Shown here: positions 19,701 to 28,230 of the stretch, one piece after another
Numbering within the stretch: position 1 is the stretch's first letter
Layout of the letters: each line of letters opens with the position of its first letter
NCBI RefSeq assembly: GCF_013620825.1
Contig: NZ_NJIC01000015.1
Location: 1-64,000, forward strand
Length of the DNA stretch: 64,000 nt
From: Rhodanobacter sp. PCA2
GTDB taxonomy: Bacteria; Pseudomonadota; Gammaproteobacteria; Xanthomonadales; Rhodanobacteraceae
Direction of reading: 5' to 3'
Made by a program: the position numbers and the translations under genes
The notes under the pieces: generated by a model
Told to the model about the DNA's origin: nothing
What the model saw: the letters and a program-made list of their open reading frames with translations, nothing else
The model's database searches: none

Positions 19701-20723
19701 ATGGGTTACAGCTACGGCCACCCATTGATCCTCAAGACACGCAAATACGGCTGGGTGGTGGTGATGACGTCCGGCTATGACAACACCACGGGGCCACTTG
19801 CGGGCCACGGCATCCTGTACGTGCTAAACGCCAAGACCGGTGCCTTGCTGCAAAAGATCGACACCGGCGTAGGCAGCGCCACCAATCCTGCCGGCTTGGC
19901 GCAGGCAACGGGCTATACCCAGGACGTGAGCGACGGCACGATCGACCAGGTCTACGCAGGCGATCTGCTGGGGAATGTCTGGCGTTTCGATTTGTCGGAG
20001 ACGGCACTCGACGCCAGCGGAAATCCGACCCCAAACTATCCCGCGCCTACCCTGTTTGCCACGCTCACCGATCCCTCGGGCAATCCGCAGCCGATCACCA
20101 CCGCTCCGCGCATCGAAGAAGGCATCGACTCCACCGGCCTGGGTACGCTGCGCTGGGTATTCGTGGGCACGGGCCAGTTCCTTGATACCAGCGACCTGAA
20201 CAACGCACAGAAGCAAACCATGTACGCCCTCCGCGACGGCAGCGGCAGCACGCCATCCACGACTGGCCTCCCCTTGACTCGCAGTGTTCTGGTGACGAAT
20301 CCGCTGACAACTCCGCTGAATGTTGCTGACAGTGCCAGCGGCTGGTACTACGACCTTCCGGGAGCCGCCGGCAGCAACGGCGGTACCGAACGGATCGTGG
20401 TGAATCCCGATGCATCTGCTGGCGTCTCGGTGATCGCGTGGGCCACAGTTACACCGTCCACCGATCCGTGTTCGTTGCAGGGAAATATCTACGCCGCCGA
20501 CTTCTCGACAGGGCAGTCCGTGTTGCAGGACAGCGCGGGCAATGTGATGCAATCCATCACCACCAATACGGCGACTACCGGACTGCAGATGATCCAGTTG
20601 CCAGGTGGCCAGTTCGCGATCCTGTATGGACAGACCGGATCCCTGCCGCAAACTGCCAAGATCAAGCAGCCCGCTGGCAGCAACCTGCTCAATCGCGTCA
20701 ATTGGCGCGAAATCCTCAACTGA
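16710..20723 (+). CDS. pilY1: Type IV pilus tip adhesin/biogenesis factor PilY1
   Basis: 1337 aa. The signal peptide starts MYKSLRASF and ends around GGTAQA; ATG 16704 two codons upstream is equally possible. The C-terminal half (from about residue 800) carries the PilC/PilY1 beta-propeller, with VTYVGANDGMLHAFEA, VDGLGKGGKGIFALDIT, the Ca-site-like DVSDGTID and VYAGDLLGNVWRFDL, ending in a NRVNWREIL tail. It sits at the pilus tip, controls extension and retraction, and binds surfaces. It is the last gene of the minor pilin operon. Codon use is notably less GC-rich than in flanking genes. Two poly-G runs (7 G at 17145, 8 G at 19314) lie in the frame. Confidence 0.93.
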   Translation: MYKSLRASFMSGPGSMLLACMLTLGGGGTAQAATTTLADTPVYSASNVPANLMMALSVEFPTGTVAAYKGTNDYTSTTRYLGYFDNAKCYTYDSTDGYFVPASTTTTASCDSTHWSGNMLNWATMAALDEFRQALTGGNRGATGLGGADTATTTVLLRSNLTKQGSYRTNFPDKNVNPSGVVGDTTLNTASTVYIRNGGLGTTFEVADNSGFTNNPASGTPGRSGYQAATHMKTYNAQVQVCVADLLETNCNSAHASTDYPGAGVYAKPEGLIQQNYTKIRVGASGYGYLMGNVNGQANGVVRALLRDNGPTAYNGNAPRINPNPYAEWDPTTGIFASNPDTADTTGTAPGGGNATQTGAINYLNQFGYTSAGYETYDTIADLYWATLAYFMQVPLDTSYTSNLSSTNSTDPSFPAFTGTPPNDPISYSCQANAIVTIGDDHTHYDTRVPGGTLTSAVVGGGLPAIPANGTVPAVNAASYTTALGNLPLIEGTTPATNSYAQYINSGTPPSLGSVVWGDQATYYMPGLAYFAHTNDIRNDDPNVKSTQGKQTVDTYTVDVLEPGSYDGTSGHEIYNPTKYTAAGPNIYWLTAKYGGFNDINGNGRPASFFTWHTNSTTVAAKTLRPDNFFVGNQPDLLQSGLKQIFGRVASTSIARGAAPGVTSTRALASIPASTAPYFSPVSGFPIYNVQYKPVSWDGDVSAFVASNTAGGSVTPVAGTNTWSAQTQLEALTQYVNSTNNGWDTGRRVITWNNATKKGVPFRYANLSPAEQTAVGSTSLVSFLRGDKSNEGTTFHVRSHILGDIVNSSAVLVQNALSPSYSESANPGYTAFATLVQNRQPVTYVGANDGMLHAFEADFTNPTVTNPVGGGGSELFAYVPSLLYAGPNNSPQVDGLAALANLDGVTTNNYSHHFYVDSTPQVGDVDFSYTGLNPLPSTATTSSWHTVLVDGLGKGGKGIFALDITSVPSSIQPTGSNTATGEQALASKALWEFTDADMGYSYGHPLILKTRKYGWVVVMTSGYDNTTGPLAGHGILYVLNAKTGALLQKIDTGVGSATNPAGLAQATGYTQDVSDGTIDQVYAGDLLGNVWRFDLSETALDASGNPTPNYPAPTLFATLTDPSGNPQPITTAPRIEEGIDSTGLGTLRWVFVGTGQFLDTSDLNNAQKQTMYALRDGSGSTPSTTGLPLTRSVLVTNPLTTPLNVADSASGWYYDLPGAAGSNGGTERIVVNPDASAGVSVIAWATVTPSTDPCSLQGNIYAADFSTGQSVLQDSAGNVMQSITTNTATTGLQMIQLPGGQFAILYGQTGSLPQTAKIKQPAGSNLLNRVNWREILN

Positions 20724-20746
20724 CCGGCACAAGCATGTGATCCACG

Positions 20747-20778
20747 GCGGCGCCCGGGGCAACCCGGGCGCCGCTTTT
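20747..20778 (+). terminator. Terminator of the minor pilin operon
   Basis: Perfect 12-bp stem (20747-20758 with 20763-20774), GCAA tetraloop and four T. It lies 24 bases after the pilY1 stop. Confidence 0.88.
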
Positions 20779-22151
20779 CATCTTCAAGGACGGGTACAAG
20801 CGATACGTGGCGGTTCCCACCACACGGCTTGCAGCGGATAATTGTCGGCCCTCGAACCCAAGCGGCTGTGCAATGTTCGTACCTGGTCAACGCTGGATCT
20901 CCACCGCCGAGCCGGAGCTCGGCCTCGGCACCGTGCTGCGCGTCGAAGGACGCGGCGTGCAGGTGCTGTTCGCCAAGGCCGGGGTGTTGCGACCTTACGC
21001 GGTGGATTCCGCGCCGCTGGTGCGCGCCGAGTTCCGCGCCGGGCAGCGCGTGGCCGGCAAGGGGATCGCGTTCCTGGTCGAGCAGGTGGAGATCCGCGAG
21101 GACCTGCTGATCTACCGCGGCGAAGGCCGCGAGCTGCACGAGGGCCAGCTCGACGACGAGCAGAGCGTGAGCCAGGCCGACGATCGCCTGATCGGCGGGC
21201 GCACCGATTCCGTGGCGCAGTTCGAGTTGCGCGTGGAAGGCCTGCGCCGCCGCGCCGAGGCGCGCCGTTCGCCGGCCTGGGGCCTGGGCGCCGCGCGCGT
21301 GGGCCTGGTGCCGCACCAGTTGCGCGTGGCCGGCATCGCCTCGGCGCGCCGGCCGCCGCGCGTGCTGCTGGCCGATGAGGTGGGCCTGGGCAAGACCATC
21401 GAGGCGGGCATGATCGTGGCGCGCCAGCTCGCCACCGGCCGCGCCTCGCGCGTGCTGTTGCTGCTCCCCGACACCCTCGTCTACCAGTGGTTCGTGGAAC
21501 TGCTGCGCCGCTTCAACCTCAGCTTCGCGATCTACGACGAGGAGCGCTGCGAGGCGCTGTCGCTGTCGGACGAAGGCGAGGCCAGCGGCAACCCGTTCGA
21601 GGACGAGCAACTGGTGATCGCCGACTTCGCCTTCCTCGAAGCGAACCCGAAGCGCGCGCAGCAACTGCTGGACGCGCCGTGGGACCTGCTCGTGGTGGAC
21701 GAGGCGCACCACCTCGCCTGGACGCCCGAGGCCGCCAGCCCGCGCTACACCCTGGCGGAACGGCTGGCCGCGAAGACGCCGGGCGTGATCCTGCTCACCG
21801 CCACGCCGGAACAGCTGGGCCGCAGCGGCCACTTCGCCCGCCTGCGCCTGCTCGGTCCGCAGCGCTACCACGACCTCGACGCCTATCTCGCCGAGGCCGA
21901 GCGCTTCCAGCCGCTGTCGCAGGTAGCCGACAAGCTGCTCGATGGCGAAGCATTGAGCGACGCCGAACTCGCCATGCTGCGCAACGCCTTCGCCGGCGAT
22001 GCGGCGCTGGAAGCGCGGCTTGCCGACACCACCAGGCCCGAGCACGCGCGCGAAATCCTCGCCGCGCTGATCGACCGCCACGGCACCGGCCGCGCGATGT
22101 TCCGCAACCGCCGTGCCGGCATCGGCGGTTTTTCGCCAACCGTGCCGCCGT

Positions 22152-22199
22152 GGGAGGGGGCCGGGGGCGCCCGCGGGGGGGGGGGCGGGGGGGAGGGGG
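22152..22199 (+). repeat. G-rich tract with strong G-quadruplex potential
   Basis: Successive runs of 3, 5, 5, 11, 7 and 5 G (11-G run at 22175-22185, 7-G run at 22187-22193), separated by short gaps. It lies exactly where the rapA homology is lost. Confidence 0.75.
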
Positions 22200-22250
22200 C
22201 ACGCTCGCGCCATGTCGACCACGAAGCGAAGCGCTGCTTCGGCAGGTGCT

Positions 22251-22346
22251 TGCGCAAGCCCCGACCCCTCACCTCGATCCTCTCCTCGCTCCTCAAAGCT
22301 GCGGCCATCCATGGCCGCTCTCCGCGTGCCCCTGAGGGGAGAGGAA
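22251..22346 (-). repeat. Dispersed intergenic repeat, copy 1 (minus orientation)
   Basis: The reverse complement of this stretch matches 63821-63912. Shared blocks, in order, are TTCCTCTCCCCT, ACGCGG, GGCCATGGATGGCC, TTGAGGAGCGAGGA and CGAGGTGAG, then GGGCTTGCG. It separates the rapA remnant from rlmH. Confidence 0.75.
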
Positions 22347-22389
22347 GCGAACGCGGGCGCTGCGCGCCGGCTTTCATTTTTGGACGGCA

Positions 22390-22863
22390 ATGATGCGTGT
22401 GCGCATCGTTGCCGTCGGCGAACGCATGCCTGTGTGGGTGGCCGAGGGCTTTGCCGAGTACCGCAAGCGCCTTTCGCACGAGTTGCCGCTGGAGCTGGTG
22501 GAACTGAAGCCCGGCGTGCGCGGCAAGGGGCGTGATGATGCGAAGGCGATGCTGGATGAAGGCGCGGCGATCCTCGCCGCGTTGCCGCGCGACTGCCATG
22601 TGGTGGCGCTCGATGGCCGCGGCAGGACCTGGTCCAGCGAGGAGCTGGCCGAACAGCTGACGGCGTGGCGCATGGCGGGCCGCGACCTCGCCTTCCTGAT
22701 CGGCGGACCTGATGGCCACGCACCCGCGGTGCTGGCGCGTGCTGACCAGCGCTGGTCGCTGGGTCCGCTCACCTTGCCGCACATGCTGGTGCGGCTGGTG
22801 CTGGCCGAGCAGCTCTATCGCGCCACCACCATCGTGGCGGGGCATCCCTACCACCGCGCCTGA
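22390..22863 (+). CDS. rlmH: 23S rRNA pseudouridine(1915) N3-methyltransferase RlmH
   Basis: 157 aa, full length. SPOUT-fold features are intact: IGGPDG in the S-adenosylmethionine knot and the C-terminal family block LGPLTLPHMLVRLVLAEQLYRA, ending HPYHRA. It methylates pseudouridine 1915 in helix 69 of 23S rRNA on the 70S ribosome. The usual upstream partner rsfS is missing; the rapA remnant and a repeat are there instead. The second codon is also ATG. Confidence 0.95.
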   Translation: MMRVRIVAVGERMPVWVAEGFAEYRKRLSHELPLELVELKPGVRGKGRDDAKAMLDEGAAILAALPRDCHVVALDGRGRTWSSEELAEQLTAWRMAGRDLAFLIGGPDGHAPAVLARADQRWSLGPLTLPHMLVRLVLAEQLYRATTIVAGHPYHRA

Positions 22864-22870
22864 GCGCGCG

Positions 22871-23545
22871 TCAGCGGTGCTGCTCGTCGTCGCCCAGGCC
22901 GTGGGCGACGCCCATGCCCGCACCCATGCCGCCCACGCCCATACCCATGCCGCCGCCACCACCGCCGGTCTTGCCGCCCTCGCGGCCGCCGCCTTCGTTC
23001 CTGCCGCGGCTGGCGCCGGGGCGTGCCGGTCCCTGCTTCGGTATCGCGAGGCTGGCCGGCACGGGTTCCAGGTCCAGCACGCGGCGAATGAAATCGCGCA
23101 GCGACACCACCAGCTCGTCGGTGTGCGTGGGCCGGCCCGCGGCAAGGTCGGCGGCGGCCTTCGCGGCCAGCCGCACCTGGGGCTCGGTGCCCAGCAGGAT
23201 GATGTCGGACAACGCGGCCTCCACCGCGTCGCGCATGCGTCGCGCGCGGTCGCCGTTGGCCGAAGATGCGGCATCCGGCACGGGCGATCCTTCCGCACGC
23301 TGCCGCAACTCGCGCAGGTGGGTGGGATCGACCGCGAGGTTGCCGGTGAAGGAGCCGCCCAGCGTCTTGTAGGCGGCGATCAGGGTACGCAACCGTTCGT
23401 TGATCTGGCGGTTCTCGCGCTCGCGTCGCTGCTGGATCGTCTGCATCGCGAGCAGCCGGATGCCCACGCCGATCAGGGTGATCACGGCCAGCCCGAACAA
23501 GGTGGAGAGCAGCGCCTGCCACGAGCTGAAATCCAGGTTGCGCAT
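22871..23545 (-). CDS. Uncharacterised single-span membrane protein with Gly/Met-rich tail
   Basis: 224 aa. ATG 23545 follows a GGAG ribosome site. One transmembrane helix (about residues 11-33) is followed by a basic QQRRERENRQINERLRTL helix, a soluble helical domain (about 40-160), an Arg/Gly-rich linker and a glycine-rich tail made of GMGMGVGGMGAGMG-like units. I do not recognise a named family. It is convergent with rlmH (7-base gap). The open frame continues far upstream but without a membrane-protein start. Confidence 0.65.
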   Translation of the reverse strand: MRNLDFSSWQALLSTLFGLAVITLIGVGIRLLAMQTIQQRRERENRQINERLRTLIAAYKTLGGSFTGNLAVDPTHLRELRQRAEGSPVPDAASSANGDRARRMRDAVEAALSDIILLGTEPQVRLAAKAAADLAAGRPTHTDELVVSLRDFIRRVLDLEPVPASLAIPKQGPARPGASRGRNEGGGREGGKTGGGGGGMGMGVGGMGAGMGVAHGLGDDEQHR

Positions 23546-23740
23546 GCATGCTCCGGGCGGGATGGCTGGCGCCAGCATGCCGCCCGCTGCCGTGCATGGC
23601 AACGCCTGCACGGATCGCCATGGTCGTGAAACCGCGGCCCTGGCTTGTGCGATCATCCCTGGTCGCGAGAATCGAACGGGCGGCCCGTCGAGGTCGCAGC
23701 GTTCTTCGTCTGACCCTCTGATCCGCGCGGTACCGATGCG

Positions 23741-24190
23741 ATGAATTCCACGATACGGCAAGCCACCTTCCACGACATCGACGCGCTGCTGCCCTTGTTC
23801 GACGGCTATCGCCAGTTCTACGGCAAGCCTTCGGACGAAGCCGGCGCGCGCGAGTTCCTCACCGCACGCCTGCGCCTGAACGAATCGCTGGTCCTGCTGG
23901 CCCGCGATGCGCATGGCGCGGCGCTGGGCTTCACCCAGCTCTATCCGCTGTTTTCCTCGGTGCGCATGGTGCGCACGTGGCTGCTCAACGACTTGTTCGT
24001 GGCCGCACACGCACGGCGGCAGGGCGTGGCGAAGGCCTTGCTGGAAGCGGCGGCCGGGCAGGCGAGGAAATCGGGTGCGGCCAGCCTGTCGCTCTCCACT
24101 GCGCACGACAACCTCGCGGCGCAAGCCTTGTACGAATCGCTGGGCTGGCGGCGCGACACGCAGTTCCGCGAATACAGCCTCACGCTTTGA
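23741..24190 (+). CDS. GNAT-family N-acetyltransferase
   Basis: 149 aa. The GNAT fold is recognisable: N-terminal [20 protein letters not shown], strand 4 with [24 protein letters not shown] (acetyl-CoA loop R-x-x-G-V-A), and the final [18 protein letters not shown] strand. It transfers acetyl from acetyl-CoA to an unknown amine. It is followed 11 bases later by maf, so the two are probably co-transcribed. Confidence 0.88.
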   Translation: MNSTIRQATFHDIDALLPLFDGYRQFYGKPSDEAGAREFLTARLRLNESLVLLARDAHGAALGFTQLYPLFSSVRMVRTWLLNDLFVAAHARRQGVAKALLEAAAGQARKSGAASLSLSTAHDNLAAQALYESLGWRRDTQFREYSLTL

Positions 24191-24201
24191 AGGACACGCG
24201 C

Positions 24202-24771
24202 ATGCTCCATCTCGCTTCGCAGTCGCCGCGCCGGCGCGAGCTGCTGACCCAGCTCGGCGTCGATTTCCGCGTGGTCGACGTCGACGTGCCCGAGTTGCGC
24301 GCGGCGGCGGAGTCGCCGCGCGAGTACGTGAGCCGGGTGGCGCGCGACAAGGCACGCGCCGGCCTGGCCGCGCTCGCGGGCGTTGCCGATGCCGCGGTGC
24401 TGGGCGCGGATACCGAGGTGGTGCTGGACGACGAAGTGTTCGGCAAGCCGCGCGACGCGCACGACGCGGCGGCGATGCTGCGCCGCCTGTCCGGCCGAAC
24501 GCATGCGGTGGTCTCGGCGGTGTGGCTGGTCGATGCGCACGGAGAACGCAGCGCCTGCTGCGTGTCGCGGGTGCGCTTCGCGGAACTCGACGAGGCCGCC
24601 ATCGCCGCCTACGTCGCCACCGGCGAATCCTTCGGCAAGGCCGGCGCCTATGCGATCCAGGGCCGCGGCGCGGCCCTGGTCGAGCACCTGGACGGCAGCT
24701 ATTCGGGCGTGATGGGCCTGCCCCTGTTCGAGACGGCGCGGCTGCTGCGCGAGGTCCGCGCGATCGCCTGA
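24202..24771 (+). CDS. maf: Maf-family nucleoside triphosphate pyrophosphatase (YhdE-like)
   Basis: 189 aa. N-terminal Maf signature [12 protein letters not shown]; the catalytic acidic region [15 protein letters not shown]; the conserved AIQGRGA and [14 protein letters not shown] segments. ATG 24202 has AAGGA at 24190-24194; a longer frame lacks the family start. Maf enzymes hydrolyse dTTP/UTP or modified pyrimidine nucleotides to monophosphates. The LPLFET ending points to the YhdE subgroup. The stop is one base from the convergent CPBP gene. Confidence 0.94.
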   Translation: MLHLASQSPRRRELLTQLGVDFRVVDVDVPELRAAAESPREYVSRVARDKARAGLAALAGVADAAVLGADTEVVLDDEVFGKPRDAHDAAAMLRRLSGRTHAVVSAVWLVDAHGERSACCVSRVRFAELDEAAIAAYVATGESFGKAGAYAIQGRGAALVEHLDGSYSGVMGLPLFETARLLREVRAIA

Positions 24772-24772
24772 A

Positions 24773-25585
24773 TCATCCGGGTTGGTGCAGCGAGACGAAC
24801 ATCGCCAGCATCGCCAGCAGGTTGTTGCAGGCGTGGGCGATCACCGCCGGCCACAGCGAGCCGGAACGCAGCCGCAGCCACGCCAGCGCCGCGCCCAGCA
24901 GCGCGAGGTTGGGCACGGCGTACCACAGCCAGCGCAGGTCGGGCAGGTGCACCAGCGCGAACAGCACGGCGCTGACCGCCACCGCCCGCACGGCGCGCAT
25001 GCGCCGCAGCAGGGCGGACAGCAGCACACCGCGGAACAGCAGTTCCTCCGCCACCGGCCCGATGGTGGCCACCGCCAGCGTCAGCGCGATGCGCAAGCCG
25101 GTGCCGGCGCCGCTGCCCAGTTGCTTCACGTCCTGCGGCACGGCGTGGCCGTGCGCCAGCCATTCGGTGAGCTTGCCGCCGACCAGCGGCAGCAGCACGC
25201 CCAGCGCCACCGCGGCGACGCAGTACACCGTCGCGGGGGCGACGAAGCCGAAGCCGGGCGGTTCGGCCCGCGACCACAGCTCCGGCCAGCGCGTACGCGC
25301 CAGCCACAGCGTGCCCAGCGCCGCCCCGCACAAGGTGACGATCACCAGCGCGCTGCTGACGTCAGGTTGCGCGATCAGCGTGGGCAGGTCGGCGGGCATG
25401 CCGGGATGCAGCAGGCGATGGCCCAGGCCCAGCAGCAGCGCCGCCAGGAAGCCCGTCGCCATCTGCAGCAGGAAATACACCGCGATCAGGCCCAGCGCAC
25501 CGCGGAGGCCCGGTAGCCGGGACGGGGAAGGGACGGGCTGGTGGGGCGGCAGTACGGGCGGCAGGCTGGTGCGTGGTGCATCCAT
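24773..25585 (-). CDS. CPBP family intramembrane glutamic endopeptidase
   Basis: 270 aa with about seven hydrophobic segments. The ABI/CPBP motifs are complete: motif 1 PVAEELLFRGVLL (EExxxR), motif 2 FALVHL and motif 3 HACNN. Such proteases cleave within membranes; bacterial members often act in peptide maturation or self-immunity. Here there is no bacteriocin context. ATG 25585 was chosen because the frame upstream overlaps the divergent methyltransferase gene with non-membrane sequence. Confidence 0.88.
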   Translation of the reverse strand: MDAPRTSLPPVLPPHQPVPSPSRLPGLRGALGLIAVYFLLQMATGFLAALLLGLGHRLLHPGMPADLPTLIAQPDVSSALVIVTLCGAALGTLWLARTRWPELWSRAEPPGFGFVAPATVYCVAAVALGVLLPLVGGKLTEWLAHGHAVPQDVKQLGSGAGTGLRIALTLAVATIGPVAEELLFRGVLLSALLRRMRAVRAVAVSAVLFALVHLPDLRWLWYAVPNLALLGAALAWLRLRSGSLWPAVIAHACNNLLAMLAMFVSLHQPG

Positions 25586-25778
25586 CGGGCGGGGAATCCA
25601 TGCGCCTGACGGACGGAATCGCCGGGTCGCGCGGCGCCGCATCCCGATGCCCCATCTTGGCGGCAGGCCTCGACGCGGCGCAATCCTCCCTCCGGCAGGG
25701 GGCGGTGCTACGCTCACGCGCGATTCGCTGGCGCCCGGGGCGGCGCCATGCGGGCCGCCGACCCCGAGGAGAGGAACA

Positions 25779-26555
25779 GTGAGCGAGGATTTCGTGCGCA
25801 ACGCAGCCGAACGCCTGCGCCAGGTCACCGAGTTCCCCGAAGTCTTCTTCGAGCGCGTGATCGCCGACGGCAGCGTGCGCTCGGGCGGCGCCGTGCTGGA
25901 CCTGCATTGCGGCGGCAGCAACGTCGCGCGCGGGCTGGCGGTGCGCGGCTGCGCGCTCACCGGCATCGACCACTCCGCACCGCTGCTGGCGCAGGCCGCC
26001 GAGCTCGACCGGCGCGCCGGCGTGACGGTGAGGCAGTGGCGGGCGCGGGTGGAGAACGCGGATTTTCCGCCCGCCTCGTTCGACGCCATCACCGCCGCGC
26101 AGTGCTGGTCAGCCTGCGACCGGCCCCGCACGCTGGCCCTGGCGCGCGGCTGGCTGCGTCCGGGCGGCCGCCTGCTGATCGCCCAATTCCAATGGCTGCC
26201 GCTGGCCGGCAATGTGGTACAGGACAGCGAGCGGCTGATCCTGGCCCGCAACCCCGGCTGGACCGGGCACAGCGGCAGCGGCCTGCACCCGCTGTGGCTG
26301 AAGGAGGTGGCCGAGGCCGGTTTCGCCGACCTGCGCAGCTGGTCGCTGGACGTGCAGGTGCCGTGCAGCCACGTGGCCTGGCGCAGTCGCGTGCGGTCCA
26401 GCCCCGGCGTGGCGGCGCTGGGCGACGAGGCGCGGGTGCGGCAACTGGATGTGGAGCTGATGGCGATGCTGTCCCTGCGCCACCCGGGCGAGCCCATGGT
26501 GGTGCCGCACCGCCTGTGGGTGGTGAGCGCGGCGGCGCCCGGCGGGGCGGGCTGA
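25779..26555 (+). CDS. Class I SAM-dependent methyltransferase
   Basis: 258 aa from GTG 25779, which has a GAGGAGAGGAA ribosome site. SAM-binding motif I is [19 protein letters not shown]; motif II acid is in [18 protein letters not shown] and [12 protein letters not shown] correspond to motifs III-IV of Methyltransf_11/25 proteins. The target is not predictable. It is divergent from the CPBP protease gene. Confidence 0.87.
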   Translation: MSEDFVRNAAERLRQVTEFPEVFFERVIADGSVRSGGAVLDLHCGGSNVARGLAVRGCALTGIDHSAPLLAQAAELDRRAGVTVRQWRARVENADFPPASFDAITAAQCWSACDRPRTLALARGWLRPGGRLLIAQFQWLPLAGNVVQDSERLILARNPGWTGHSGSGLHPLWLKEVAEAGFADLRSWSLDVQVPCSHVAWRSRVRSSPGVAALGDEARVRQLDVELMAMLSLRHPGEPMVVPHRLWVVSAAAPGGAG

Positions 26556-26615
26556 GACCTTCGCCGCGGCTGCACGCGGCGTGCCGGCCGGCGCGGTGGC
26601 GCGCTGCCCAGCTTG

Positions 26616-26621
26616 TATAGT
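26616..26621 (+). promoter_or_regulatory. Candidate -10 element (TATAGT) of the TerC/CBS gene
   Basis: TATAGT in GC-rich DNA, 12 bases before an AAGGAGG ribosome-site-like sequence at 26634-26640. The only credible start codon is 24 bases after that site, an unusually long spacing. Confidence 0.45.
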
Positions 26622-26664
26622 GGTCAACCCTTCAAGGAGGACGACGGCGTCGCGGCGCCCGCCC

Positions 26665-28215
26665 ATGTTCGCATTCGACTGGCTGACTGACCCCGCTGCC
26701 TGGGCCGGCCTCCTCACCCTGGTGGTGCTGGAGATCGTGCTGGGCGTCGACAACCTCGTCTTCGTCGCGATCCTCGCCGACAAGCTCCCCCCGCAGCAGC
26801 GCGACCGCGCCCGCCTGTTGGGCCTGGGCCTCGCGCTGGTGATGCGCCTGCTGCTGCTGGCCGCGATGTCCTGGCTGGTGCAACTGACCACGCCCATCCT
26901 CCATTGGCACGGCTTCTCGCTGTCCTGGCGCGACATCATCCTGCTGCTGGGCGGCGCCTTCCTGCTGTTCAAGGCCACGCTGGAGCTGCACGAGCGGCTG
27001 GAGGCCGACGACGACCACGGCAACGGGCGCCGCGCGCGGCCGCGCTTCTGGCTGGTGGTGGCGCAGATCGTGGTGCTTGACGCGGTGTTCTCGCTGGACT
27101 CGGTGATCACCGCGGTGGGCATGGTCGACCACCTCTCGGTGATGATGATCGCGGTGGTGATCGCGATGGCGCTGATGATCAGCGCCAGCAAGCCGCTCAC
27201 CGCCTTCGTCAACGCGCGGCCCACGGTGGTCATCCTGTGCCTGTCGTTCCTGCTGATGATAGGTTTCAGCCTGGTCGCCGAAGGCCTGGGCTTCCACATT
27301 CCCAAGGGTTACCTCTACGCCGCGATCGGCTTCTCGATCATGATCGAGGCGTTCAACCAGACCATGCGGCGCAACCGCCGGCGCAGCCTGTTCAGCAGCC
27401 CGCACAAGCTGCGCGACCGCACCGCCCAGGCGGTGCTGCGCCTGCTGGGCGCCGGCGGCGAGGAGGAGGAGGACGCCTCCGCCGCGCCCGCGGCGGCCGA
27501 CAGCGGCAGCGCGGTGTTCGGCAAGGACGAGCTGGCGATGGTGCAGGGCGTGCTGGACCTGGCGCACCGGCCGGTGCGTTCGATCATGACGCCGCGGCCG
27601 GAGATCAGCTGGATCGACCCGCGCGAGGACGCCGCCACGCTGCGCGCCGAGGTCACCGCCTCCAGCCACCACTGGCTGCCGGTGGCCGGCGACGACCTCG
27701 ACCAGCTGGTCGGCGTGGCCACCTCGCGCGACCTGCTGGCCAGCCTGCTGGAACACGGCCGCATCGACACCGACGCGGTGGTGCGCAAGCCGATGACCGT
27801 GCTGGAGTCGCTCAGCGTGCTGCGCCTGATCGACGAGTTCCGCAGTTCGCCGCTGCAGATGGCGCTGGTGGTCGACGAATACGGCAGCGTGCTGGGCCTG
27901 GCCACGCCGGCCGACGTGCTGGAAGTGATCGCCGGCGAGTTTCCCGACGGCGGTGGCGACGACCCCGCCGCCGTGCAGGAAGGCGACGGCGCCTGGCTGC
28001 TGGACGCCAGCCTTGACCTGCGTCGGGTGGAGCACCTGCTCGGCCACCGCCTCAGCAGCGACGACGGCTTCTCCAGCCTGGCGGGTTACGTGCTGCAGCA
28101 ACTGGGCCGGCTGCCGGCGGAAGGGGATCGTTTCGTCAGCGAGGGCCTGCAGTTCGAGGTGATGGCGATGGACGGCGCCCGCATCGGGCGCCTGCGCGTG
28201 CAGCCAGCCGGCTGA
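26665..28215 (+). CDS. TerC-family membrane protein with CBS pair and CorC/HlyC domain (YegH/YoaE-like)
   Basis: 516 aa. Residues 1 to about 230 form a seven-helix TerC domain with the acidic membrane motifs [11 protein letters not shown] and [16 protein letters not shown]. Then comes a CBS pair from about 310 ([25 protein letters not shown]) and a C-terminal transporter-associated CorC_HlyC domain. Proteins with this order (YegH, YoaE) are linked to metal ion export or to inserting metals into secreted proteins; the ion is unknown. ATG 26665 is the only start consistent with the first helix. Confidence 0.92.
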   Translation: MFAFDWLTDPAAWAGLLTLVVLEIVLGVDNLVFVAILADKLPPQQRDRARLLGLGLALVMRLLLLAAMSWLVQLTTPILHWHGFSLSWRDIILLLGGAFLLFKATLELHERLEADDDHGNGRRARPRFWLVVAQIVVLDAVFSLDSVITAVGMVDHLSVMMIAVVIAMALMISASKPLTAFVNARPTVVILCLSFLLMIGFSLVAEGLGFHIPKGYLYAAIGFSIMIEAFNQTMRRNRRRSLFSSPHKLRDRTAQAVLRLLGAGGEEEEDASAAPAAADSGSAVFGKDELAMVQGVLDLAHRPVRSIMTPRPEISWIDPREDAATLRAEVTASSHHWLPVAGDDLDQLVGVATSRDLLASLLEHGRIDTDAVVRKPMTVLESLSVLRLIDEFRSSPLQMALVVDEYGSVLGLATPADVLEVIAGEFPDGGGDDPAAVQEGDGAWLLDASLDLRRVEHLLGHRLSSDDGFSSLAGYVLQQLGRLPAEGDRFVSEGLQFEVMAMDGARIGRLRVQPAG

Positions 28216-28230
28216 GCCCGGCTCGCCGGA

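Larger units (their letters stand above)
20873..22393 (+). pseudogene. rapA: RNA polymerase-associated SWI2/SNF2 helicase RapA, truncated after the N-terminal half
   Basis: Residues 1 to about 420 match RapA closely: N-terminal Tudor-like start FVPGQRWISTAEPELGLGT, Walker A DEVGLGKT at 168-175, DEAH at 276-279, LLTATPEQLG, and the end of the ATPase lobe at MFRNRRAGIGGF. RapA is normally about 950 aa and continues with helicase motifs IV-VI and a RapA-specific C-terminal domain. Here the match stops near base 22133. The frame then runs through Gly/Arg-rich translation of a G-rich tract and a dispersed repeat to a stop inside rlmH. Without the second RecA lobe it cannot be an active translocase. 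Either a true deletion or an assembly join at the G-tract would explain it. Confidence 0.8.

Noticed and set aside
24773-25585. CPBP protease as part of a bacteriocin or immunity cluster
   Set aside because: No precursor peptide, radical-SAM or export genes are nearby. Neighbours are maf and a generic methyltransferase.
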